A stretch of 5,204 nucleotides of DNA from Cellvibrionales bacterium UBA2511 (lineage in GTDB: Bacteria; Pseudomonadota; Gammaproteobacteria; Pseudomonadales; Porticoccaceae). The position numbers were made by a program, and so were the translations under genes. Positions 1 through 4,590 of the stretch are shown one piece after another; positions within the stretch are counted from its first letter, which is position 1, and each line of letters starts with the position of its first letter. The notes beneath the pieces are model-generated. The model did no database searches and had not been told where the DNA came from. It saw only the letters and a list, made by a program, of their open reading frames with translations. The stretch lies in assembly GCA_002341315.1 (NCBI GenBank), contig DDNV01000063.1:30200-35403 (forward strand). Reading direction: 5' to 3'.

Positions 1-230
1 AATTGAGTGGGCCACACCTGTTTAATTTTGCCGATGTCTCGAGATTGTTGTTGGAGGCCGGCGGCATGACCATTTGCAGAGATGCCCGGTCAATTGCCGA
101 TACCGTGGTAGGGCTGCTGGGCGATCCCGATGCTGCCGCCCAAATGGGGGTGGCAGCAAAAATTGTAGCCGAGAAGAATCGCGGTGCGCTTGATCGGTTA
201 TTGGCGGTTATCGAACGCCAGCCTTGGTGA
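1..230 (+). CDS. waaA: 3-deoxy-D-manno-octulosonic acid (Kdo) transferase, C-terminal end (partial)
   Basis: Only the last 75 codons are visible; the gene begins left of the window, so no start is assigned (the TTG at position 3 is an internal Leu codon). WaaA (KdtA, family GT30) is an inner-membrane glycosyltransferase that moves Kdo from CMP-Kdo onto lipid IVA, the first step of inner-core lipopolysaccharide synthesis. The identification rests on the motif GPHLFNF near the left edge, matching GPHTFNF of E. coli WaaA, followed by an Ala/Gly-rich helix, a DARSIADTV segment and a C-terminal NRGALDRLL, comparable to NQGALQRLL in E. coli. E. coli WaaA has about 425 residues, so roughly the last fifth is seen here, part of the C-terminal GT-B domain that binds the nucleotide sugar. 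The stop TGA lies inside the end of the convergent tolC gene. The fragment is short, but the motif is characteristic. Confidence 0.9.
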   Translation, partial: LSGPHLFNFADVSRLLLEAGGMTICRDARSIADTVVGLLGDPDAAAQMGVAAKIVAEKNRGALDRLLAVIERQPW

Positions 231-1623
231 CATTAATGGCTGGATCCAGCCAGGCATTGAGCTGATAAATGTCTTCCGGGCTCAACTGACCGGCCACTTC
301 CTTCAGGCGCAACAGGCTGCCGATATAATCGAAACGGGCGTTGGCGTAGTCACGGCGCGCCTGGTAGAGGTTTTGCTGGGCGAGCAATACATCGACAATG
401 TTGCGGGTTCCCGCATCGTAGCCAGCCTGAGTTGCTTCCAGTGCACTGGCTGCTGACGTGATGGCCTGATTTCTGGCATTCACCCGGGCCTTGTCGGTGA
501 GGACGGACAAGTGCTGAGAACGAGCCTGCTGCACGGTGTTGCGTTGTGCGCCGGTAAAAATTTCCTTTGCTTCAACGGATTGATGGAAGGCCTGTCGACG
601 TTCGGCGCTGATCAGGCCCCCGGTAAAAATGGGAATAGTCAGCTGTAGCCCCACCACATGGCCGTCCTGCTTGGTTTCCGATGGGCTGACGTAATACGGA
701 TTGGGTGGGTCACTGATATCCCGCCCCCTAAACTCACTTTTTGACTGATCGTCAAAATAGGATATCGAACCGGACAACGTGGGGGCGTGTTCGTATTTTT
801 TCGAGTCGGCGTTCTCTTCAGCTGCATCCCGCTGGTATCTGGTTGCCTGCAGTGTAAAGTTATTCTGCAGGGCAAATTGAACCCAGTCTTCGCGGCTGAG
901 GGGTTGGGGATCGACAATGGGAAAGTCCGGCATCAGACCCGCCAGCTGCTCATATCGCTGGCCGGTGAGTACGGTTAAACCCTCAAAGGCGATATCCAGC
1001 GCGCCGCGGATTTCCAGGGTGTTTACCTTGGCACTATCAAAGGCCGCCTGGGCTTCGTGGACATCGGTAATGGGCAGCAGGCCCACTTCGAAGCGCTCGG
1101 TGGTTTGTTCGAGCTGCCGCTGGATGGCTTTTTGTTCGGCCAGGGCCGTTTCCAGATTTTCTCTGGCCCGCAGAACCTCAAAATAGGCGTCGGCAGTGCG
1201 GAGGATCAGGAGCTGCTGATCGGCGGCAAACTGCAGCCGGGCTTGTTCGCTGAGCGCTTTGCCCTGCTGAAAGGTGAACCAGGCGGGCAGGTCGAAAATG
1301 GGCTGTGTCAGACTGATGGAATAGCCCTTCGTATCCGTATCCGTATGACCCTCACGGCCAAACACGGCACCCTGCCCTAACACGGTGGTATTTGCGCCAT
1401 CGGATTCCAGCTCTTCATATTCACCCCTTGCCGTAATTTGTGGCAGCAGGCCGGCACGGCCAATATTTTTTGCTTCGCTATCCGCCCGGTAAGCGGCCTG
1501 GGCTGCCCGCAATTGCGGGTCGTGTTCCACTGCCTGTTCATAAATCTGAGACAGCGTCTCGCCGACAGCAAAGGGGCTGATCAAAACCAGTGCCAGACAG
1601 CGTAGATGTTTCAAGGGGTGCAT
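208..1623 (-). CDS. tolC: TolC family outer membrane efflux/secretion channel
   Basis: Outer-membrane factor of 471 residues (E. coli precursor about 493). TolC trimers form the outer-membrane barrel and periplasmic tunnel for RND and ABC efflux pumps and type I secretion. A signal peptide is visible (MHPLKHLRCLALVLISPFAVG, likely cut before ETLSQIY). The duplicated OEP architecture is clear: the half-repeat around residues 181-200 (GLLPITDVHEAQAAFDSAKV) resembles the one around 403-425 (DAGTRNIVDVLLAQQNLYQA), both in long Ala/Gln-rich helices. Strand pairs ending in SLTQPIF (about 104-110) and TIPIFTGG (about 329-336) flank two polar loops at about 72-98 and 291-320. I chose ATG 1623 because GGAAGGA (1630-1636) sits 6 nt upstream; an in-frame ATG at 1638 would add five residues but place the Shine-Dalgarno inside the gene. 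Its end overlaps convergent waaA, and it is divergent from nudF. Which pumps it serves cannot be told from here. Confidence 0.95.
   Translation of the reverse strand: MHPLKHLRCLALVLISPFAVGETLSQIYEQAVEHDPQLRAAQAAYRADSEAKNIGRAGLLPQITARGEYEELESDGANTTVLGQGAVFGREGHTDTDTKGYSISLTQPIFDLPAWFTFQQGKALSEQARLQFAADQQLLILRTADAYFEVLRARENLETALAEQKAIQRQLEQTTERFEVGLLPITDVHEAQAAFDSAKVNTLEIRGALDIAFEGLTVLTGQRYEQLAGLMPDFPIVDPQPLSREDWVQFALQNNFTLQATRYQRDAAEENADSKKYEHAPTLSGSISYFDDQSKSEFRGRDISDPPNPYYVSPSETKQDGHVVGLQLTIPIFTGGLISAERRQAFHQSVEAKEIFTGAQRNTVQQARSQHLSVLTDKARVNARNQAITSAASALEATQAGYDAGTRNIVDVLLAQQNLYQARRDYANARFDYIGSLLRLKEVAGQLSPEDIYQLNAWLDPAINVTKAGVR
237..252. repeat. Perfect 16-bp palindrome at the waaA/tolC convergence
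   Basis: TGGCTGGATCCAGCCA is its own reverse complement. It lies 6 nt after the waaA stop and inside the end of tolC (codons for W458-L-D-P-A462). As RNA from either strand it could form a 6-bp stem with a GATC loop. No T-run follows on either strand, so it does not meet the usual picture of an intrinsic terminator, although its position between convergent genes is where one is expected. Confidence 0.45.
1330..1346. repeat. Hexanucleotide tandem repeat within tolC
   Basis: The + strand reads CGTATC twice followed by CGTAT, nearly three copies. In the tolC reading direction it is ACG-GAT repeated, giving T-D-T-D-T (residues 94-98) in the predicted first surface loop. Gain or loss of one unit would keep the frame. 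Confidence 0.6.
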
Positions 1624-1659
1624 CGGAAATCCTTCCATCAGGTGGCTTGCCAGCGCGAG

Positions 1660-1668
1660 AGTCTAGCA
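1660..1668 (-). promoter_or_regulatory. Candidate extended -10 promoter of tolC
   Basis: On the minus strand the sequence reads TGC-TAGACT, a TGn extended -10 motif directly before a hexamer matching TATAAT at 4 of 6 positions. The expected -35 position (1683-1688, ATGTTC) is a poor match, as is common for extended -10 promoters. Transcription would start near 1652, giving a leader of about 29 nt that contains the strong GGAAGGA ribosome site of tolC. The left arm of the inverted repeat at 1680-1717 overlaps the -35 position. This is inferred from motif and spacing only. Confidence 0.4.
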
Positions 1669-1679
1669 GATTTTTGGCA

Positions 1680-1717
1680 TTCGAACATGGCCCCGTCCGC
1701 AGAGTGGGGCTTTCGAA
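1680..1717. repeat. Imperfect inverted repeat at the tolC promoter
   Basis: Two TTCGAA boxes (1680-1685 and 1712-1717) are 32 bp apart centre to centre, about three helical turns. They enclose a second arm pair, GCCCC (1690-1694) and GGGGC (1706-1710). The left box overlaps the -35 position of the tolC promoter candidate. The arrangement fits a dimeric repressor or activator site. No T-run follows on either strand, so a terminator is less likely. The regulator, if any, is unknown. Confidence 0.4.
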
Positions 1718-1744
1718 ATGGCCTGCGCTGCTGATGAGATTTAA

Positions 1745-1759
1745 GGTATTGTGAATACC
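1745..1759. repeat. Short perfect dyad GGTATT-GTG-AATACC
   Basis: Perfect 6-bp arms around a 3-bp centre in the middle of the divergent tolC/nudF region. The symmetry and size are like a small operator for a helix-turn-helix dimer. The arms do not extend further and no second copy was seen in the window, so a chance occurrence remains possible. Confidence 0.35.
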
Positions 1760-1833
1760 GGGAGTGGCATGAATTTGCGTCAGGAAAATTTGCCGGTCAG
1801 TCCTTTGTTGATGAGGGGATGTGCTGGTGGTGT

Positions 1834-1878
1834 GCGGGTCGTCAAGGGTCGTTTATTGCCCCTGAAAGCATGACCCGC
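1834..1878. repeat. 7-bp inverted repeat upstream of nudF
   Basis: GCGGGTC (1834-1840) and GACCCGC (1872-1878) are exact reverse complements separated by 31 bp. In RNA the stem could extend by one G-U and one U-A pair. An inner AGGG/CCCT pair (1845-1848 and 1860-1863) could form a second stem. The right arm overlaps the -35 hexamer of the nudF promoter candidate. It could be an operator or a leader hairpin, depending on where transcription begins. Confidence 0.3.
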
Positions 1879-1898
1879 TAATGGCTATCGGTTACAGT
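1870..1898 (+). promoter_or_regulatory. Candidate sigma70 promoter of nudF
   Basis: ATGACC (1870-1875, 4 of 6 matches to TTGACA) is followed after a 17-bp spacer by TACAGT (1893-1898, 4 of 6 to TATAAT). Transcription would start near 1905, leaving a very short leader of about 14 nt that begins at the G-rich ribosome site. A weaker alternative is TTGCCC (1856-1861) with TAATGG (1879-1884). Neither is strong, so this is tentative. Confidence 0.3.
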
Positions 1899-1918
1899 GT
1901 GGACAGGGGGGGTTGGAT

Positions 1919-2524
1919 ATGTCCGAGGCGGATCGTTACACGCGAAAGGATGTCGAGGTACTCGGCAGTGAACAGGTATTTCGTGGTTTTTTCTCCATGA
2001 TAAAACTGACCCTGCGGCACAAACTGTTCTCCGGTGAATGGTCAGAGCCTATTGTGCGGGAATTATTCGAGCGGGGCAGTTGCGTGGGTGTGCTGCTCTA
2101 TGATCCACAACATGAACTATTGGCGTTGGCGGAGCAGTTTCGTGTGGGGGCGCTGGAGGATGCCAAAGGCCCCTGGTTATACGAGGTGGTTGCCGGGATG
2201 GTTGAACCGGGCGAGCAACTCGAAGAGGTGGCAAGGCGCGAGACTATGGAGGAGGCGGGCCTGACTCCCGCTAAACTGCTGCCGATCTGTGATTACTGGG
2301 TCAGCCCGGGTAATACCAGCGAGCGCATGTATCTGTTCTGCGCACTACTGGACTTGAGCTCGGCGGGTGGTATTTACGGGCTGGATCTCGAGTCAGAGGA
2401 CATTAGGCTCCACGTCATGCCAAGAACCGAGGCGTTTGCCCGGCTGGACCAAGGGCAGTGCAATAACGCAGCTACTATGATCAGTCTGATGTGGTTGCGA
2501 ATGAATTACCCGCATTTTGTGTGA
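1919..2524 (+). CDS. nudF: ADP-ribose pyrophosphatase, Nudix family
   Basis: A 201-residue Nudix hydrolase (E. coli NudF 209) that in this family splits ADP-ribose into AMP and ribose 5-phosphate, Mg-dependent and cytosolic. The Nudix box GX5EX7REUXEEXGU is complete: G93, E99, R107-E108, E111-E112, G114-L115. The NudF subtype is supported by an N-terminal YRGFFS-like segment (FRGFFSMIKL, 21-30), FERG (50-53), the E-V-V-A-G-M entry into the box (89-94), SPGNTSER (129-136) after it, and the C-terminal ESEDIRLHV and DNAA-like NNAATMISLMWL. I chose ATG 1919 because AGGGGGGG (1905-1912) lies 6 nt upstream; the in-frame TTG at 1913 directly abuts that site. It is the first gene of a + strand series with DUF1249 and cpdA. 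NudF and CpdA both release AMP, a thematic link that is inference. Confidence 0.95.
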   Translation: MSEADRYTRKDVEVLGSEQVFRGFFSMIKLTLRHKLFSGEWSEPIVRELFERGSCVGVLLYDPQHELLALAEQFRVGALEDAKGPWLYEVVAGMVEPGEQLEEVARRETMEEAGLTPAKLLPICDYWVSPGNTSERMYLFCALLDLSSAGGIYGLDLESEDIRLHVMPRTEAFARLDQGQCNNAATMISLMWLRMNYPHFV

Positions 2525-2543
2525 CAGATTGCGCCATTTTTGA

Positions 2544-2565
2544 TGCCGGGAAAGTAAAGTCGGCA
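2544..2565. repeat. Small inverted repeat between nudF and the DUF1249 gene
   Basis: TGCCG (2544-2548) and CGGCA (2561-2565) are flanked outside by T-rich sequence on the left and A-rich on the right. The 5-bp stem with a 12-nt loop is weak and no T-run follows on the + strand, so it is a poor terminator. It may be only a modest mRNA hairpin in the 71-nt spacer. Confidence 0.2.
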
Positions 2566-2595
2566 AAAACGTGACTGAGTACTGTGAATCCGAAG

Positions 2596-3054
2596 ATGAA
2601 AGTACGTTACAAAGTAGATCTGATCGGGTACATGGCCGAGTGTGACGCAAACTATCTGCGGCTCATGAAGCTGTTTCCCGATATGGCGAACGGTGGCGAG
2701 CGCAGAATTGGTCTGCGTCACGACGGTGAACATGTATTGCGGTTGATTGCGCGCGAGCAGACCGCTTACACCACGTTGCTGGAGCTGTCTCAGGGAGCCA
2801 GGGATGGCGGTAGAGATAGCTGGTTCAAACTGCCGATACTGATGTTGCGTCTCTATCACGATGCCCGCGTTGCGGAGGTGTTGTCCTGGGAAGGGGTCCG
2901 ACAAATCAGGCCGCGTTACGATTATCCCAACCGGCAGATGTATCATCAGGATGAAAAGGCACAATGGAATCGTTTTTTGGGAGAGTGGTTATCCCATTGC
3001 CTGAAATATGGTTATCATCTGGAGCCGTTGTTCGGCGAAACGCCATACGGATGA
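2596..3054 (+). CDS. yqiB: DUF1249 family protein of unknown function (YqiB-like)
   Basis: A soluble-looking protein of 152 residues (E. coli YqiB about 140) without signal peptide or membrane segment. Family membership follows from the start MKVRYKVDL (E. coli MKRYTPDF), the C-x-x-N-Y motif at 16-20, AYTTLLEL (57-64), LRLYHDARVAEV (84-95), RYDYPN (107-112), HQDEK (117-121) and WLSHCLKYG (131-139). The function is not known and I do not propose one. It is conserved between nudF and cpdA in gammaproteobacteria, so a role linked to nucleotide or cAMP turnover is conceivable but only from context. The start is uncertain: ATG 2596 matches the family's N-terminus, while GTG 2584 would add MNPK. 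Neither has a convincing Shine-Dalgarno, although GAG at 2577-2579 lies 4 nt before the GTG. Translation may depend on nudF being translated upstream. Confidence 0.88.
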   Translation: MKVRYKVDLIGYMAECDANYLRLMKLFPDMANGGERRIGLRHDGEHVLRLIAREQTAYTTLLELSQGARDGGRDSWFKLPILMLRLYHDARVAEVLSWEGVRQIRPRYDYPNRQMYHQDEKAQWNRFLGEWLSHCLKYGYHLEPLFGETPYG

Positions 3055-3090
3055 GGCTGGTTGGCTTGCCGTTGCCAGTGAGCATTAAAA

Positions 3091-3095
3091 GGGAG
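3091..3095 (+). promoter_or_regulatory. Ribosome binding site that fixes the TTG start of cpdA
   Basis: GGGAG, preceded by an A-run, lies 10 nt before the TTG at 3106. No other start codon fits both this site and the conserved N-terminus. A UUG start with a slightly long spacing suggests modest translation of cpdA. Confidence 0.5.
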
Positions 3096-3105
3096 TCGAA
3101 TCATC

Positions 3106-3903
3106 TTGCAGCACACCAACCGGCACATTGCCCGAATACTGCAAATATCGGATAGCCATCTCGGGCCCGGCCGTGATTTCAAGTTGGCGGGCATCAACAC
3201 CTGCCAGAGCCTTGGTCAGGTACTGTCGGCCTTGCCCGACCCGGATGTGGTCCCTGAGCTGTTGGCGGTGACCGGGGATATTGCCGGTGACGGTGATGAA
3301 GGCGCATACCATTTGTTCAATGAAGTCATGGCAGAGCAACCCCGGCCTTTTGCCTGGTTGCCGGGCAACCACGACGACTTTCCCCTAATGCGCAAGGTGC
3401 TCCATCAATCGTTCAGGCGAGTCATCGAGCTGGATAACTGGGTGGCAATTTTCCTGGTCAGTGCCCAGTCAGGTGAGGTGGCAGGGCAACTGGCGGATGC
3501 CGAGTTGGCTGAGCTGGCAGGCCTGCTGCACCGTTGTCGCGATCGTCATGTGCTGCTGTTCATGCATCATATGCCGGTAGAAATCAGCTGCCTGTGGCTC
3601 GACAAACACCGGGTTGCCAATCATCGGCAACTGGCTGACCTGGTGGCCGGATTCCCCGGCGTCAAAGCATTGTTTGCCGGCCATGTGCATCAGGCATTTT
3701 CAACCTCATGGCAAGGGATCGGGGTACACAGTGCCCCGTCGACCTGTTTTCAGTTTGCCCCCGGCAGTGATGGTTTCGAATTGGCCGAGCAACCCCCTGG
3801 CTATCGCTGGATTGATCTGTACGCCGATGGCCATCTGAAAACCGGTGAGGGGTTTGTTGCCGGGGCCGGGCAGCAGGTGGATCATCGTTGCAGTGGGTAC
3901 TGA
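3106..3903 (+). CDS. cpdA: 3',5'-cyclic-AMP phosphodiesterase, class III metallophosphoesterase
   Basis: A cytosolic enzyme of 265 residues (E. coli CpdA 275) that hydrolyses cAMP to 5'-AMP and so lowers signalling through the cAMP receptor protein. The two-metal calcineurin-like motifs are all present: D16-x-H18, G57-D58, G87-N-H-D90, H154-H155 and G192-H-V-H195. CpdA-specific stretches include LQISDSHL (12-19), WLDKH (164-168) and APSTCFQF (210-217). The position where I recall L-D-S in E. coli and relatives reads L-V-S (118-120), and a usual His-Gly further on reads Ala-Gly (126-127); neither is a known metal ligand to me. The start is TTG 3106, since no ATG or GTG lies between the preceding gene and the D-x-H motif in frame; GGGAG (3091-3095) precedes it by 10 nt. 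It lies 51 nt after the DUF1249 gene and is probably co-transcribed with it and nudF. Confidence 0.93.
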   Translation: MQHTNRHIARILQISDSHLGPGRDFKLAGINTCQSLGQVLSALPDPDVVPELLAVTGDIAGDGDEGAYHLFNEVMAEQPRPFAWLPGNHDDFPLMRKVLHQSFRRVIELDNWVAIFLVSAQSGEVAGQLADAELAELAGLLHRCRDRHVLLFMHHMPVEISCLWLDKHRVANHRQLADLVAGFPGVKALFAGHVHQAFSTSWQGIGVHSAPSTCFQFAPGSDGFELAEQPPGYRWIDLYADGHLKTGEGFVAGAGQQVDHRCSGY

Positions 3904-3939
3904 TGTGTTCTGGCTGCTGTTGCTTTGAGGTAGGCGGCA

Positions 3940-3958
3940 TCACAGCCTGTCACTGTGA
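3940..3958. promoter_or_regulatory. Dyad TCACAG-N7-CTGTGA over the -35 of the yqiA promoter
   Basis: Two perfect 6-bp arms (3940-3945 and 3953-3958) are separated by 7 bp, and the -35 hexamer CTGTCA (3947-3952) sits almost exactly between them. A dimeric protein bound here would cover the -35 element, as a repressor would. The half-sites resemble cAMP receptor protein half-sites, but in reversed order (the CRP consensus is TGTGA-N6-TCACA), so CRP is not called. Operator function is inference. Confidence 0.4.
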
Positions 3959-3975
3959 GTCGATAGCGTTATAAT
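3947..3975 (+). promoter_or_regulatory. Sigma70-type promoter of yqiA-parE
   Basis: A perfect TATAAT (3970-3975) is preceded after a 17-bp spacer by CTGTCA (3947-3952, 4 of 6 matches to TTGACA). This is the best promoter of the window. Transcription would begin near 3982, giving a leader of about 27 nt before the yqiA ATG. It implies that yqiA-parE can be transcribed independently of nudF-cpdA. Confidence 0.65.
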
Positions 3976-4008
3976 CTTCTGATTGGTCCTGCAGGTTGTA
4001 CGTCGATC

Positions 4009-4590
4009 ATGCCTCTTGTTTACATTCATGGTTTCAATAGTTCGCCCGCTTCACTCAAGGCGCGCCAGACAGCGGCATGGTTGGAAAAAAACTGCCCGGA
4101 GGTTTCTTTTGTCTGTCCCGCACTGTCCAATGATCCGGTCAGGGCAATCGGTCAACTTGAGGCTGAAATAGAAAAAGCGGACGAGCCGGTTGGGTTGGTG
4201 GGCAGCTCAATGGGTGGTTACTATGCCACCTGGCTGGCTGAAAAATACCGACTTAAAGCGGTGTTAGTGAATCCCGCTGTAAGCCCGTATGAATGGATGC
4301 TGGAGTATCTGGGCGTCAATGCCAATTATCATACTGGCGAGCGCTATCAGCTGGAGCAGCGCCATGTGGACGCGGTGAAAAGTCTGGATGTTCCAGGATT
4401 GCAGAATATCGCCAATTACTGGGTGCTGCTGCAAACCGGTGATGAGGTGCTGGATTATCGGCTGGCCGAATCCAGATACAGTGGCTGTCGCATGACCATT
4501 GAGCAGGGTGGGGATCACAGCTTTCAACACTTTGAGCGTCACCTGCCTGCCATTATCGAATTTTTGGGGTTAGCAACCGGGGTTTCATGA
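4009..4590 (+). CDS. yqiA: YqiA/YcfP-family alpha/beta hydrolase (esterase)
   Basis: At 193 residues it equals E. coli YqiA in length. YqiA is a cytosolic alpha/beta-fold enzyme described as an esterase on short acyl esters; its natural substrate is unknown. It opens with the oxyanion motif YIHGFNSSP (5-13), then the nucleophile elbow GSSMGGYYATWL (65-76, Ser67 in G-x-S-x-G), VNPAV (87-91), the acid loop QTGDEVLDY (142-150, probably Asp145) and the catalytic-His region QGGDHSF (166-172, His170). All triad members are present. ATG 4009 is the first in-frame start and begins exactly at the family N-terminus; upstream AGG (3993-3995) is 13 nt away, so ribosome binding looks weak. It follows its own promoter and its stop overlaps the parE start by 4 nt, so the two are translationally coupled. 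Confidence 0.94.
   Translation: MPLVYIHGFNSSPASLKARQTAAWLEKNCPEVSFVCPALSNDPVRAIGQLEAEIEKADEPVGLVGSSMGGYYATWLAEKYRLKAVLVNPAVSPYEWMLEYLGVNANYHTGERYQLEQRHVDAVKSLDVPGLQNIANYWVLLQTGDEVLDYRLAESRYSGCRMTIEQGGDHSFQHFERHLPAIIEFLGLATGVS

Larger units (their letters stand above)
1624..1918. other. Divergent tolC/nudF intergenic region
   Basis: This 295-bp stretch between two divergently transcribed genes has no credible open reading frame. It holds a tolC promoter candidate, a weaker nudF promoter candidate, and three inverted repeats at 1680-1717, 1745-1759 and 1834-1878. It also holds a pair of AATTTGC direct repeats (1772-1778 and 1787-1793), which I consider probably chance. I see no TPP riboswitch, no tRNA and no clear terminator. 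Shared regulation of tolC and nudF is possible but not shown. Confidence 0.7.

Noticed and set aside
184..456. 90-codon + strand open frame across the waaA end and the tolC 3' region
   Set aside because: It is the shadow of tolC on the opposite strand. Both overlapping genes are supported by motifs, and no start signal is present.
1772..1793. AATTTGC direct repeat, 15-bp spacing, in the tolC/nudF gap
   Set aside because: Short, A/T-rich, and the spacing is not a whole number of helical turns; likely chance.
1913..1918. TTG start for nudF
   Set aside because: It directly abuts the G-rich ribosome site; ATG 1919 has proper spacing.
2295..2327. Stretch resembling part of a TPP riboswitch (GGTAATACCAGCG)
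   Set aside because: It codes for the conserved SPGNTSER segment of NudF, and no other part of the thi-box is nearby. The absence of thiC also argues against it.
2506..2964. 152-codon open frame on the minus strand opposite the DUF1249 gene
   Set aside because: It is antisense to a well-conserved coding region, has no ribosome site, and its translation resembles no family I know.
3912..3947. GGCTG/CAGCC pair after cpdA as a terminator
   Set aside because: The stem is only 5 bp with a 26-nt loop and no T-run follows. No intrinsic terminator for the cpdA unit was found.
3940..3958. CRP binding site
   Set aside because: The half-sites occur in reversed order (TCACA before TGTGA) and with the wrong spacing, so it is not a canonical CRP site. 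It is kept only as an unassigned dyad.
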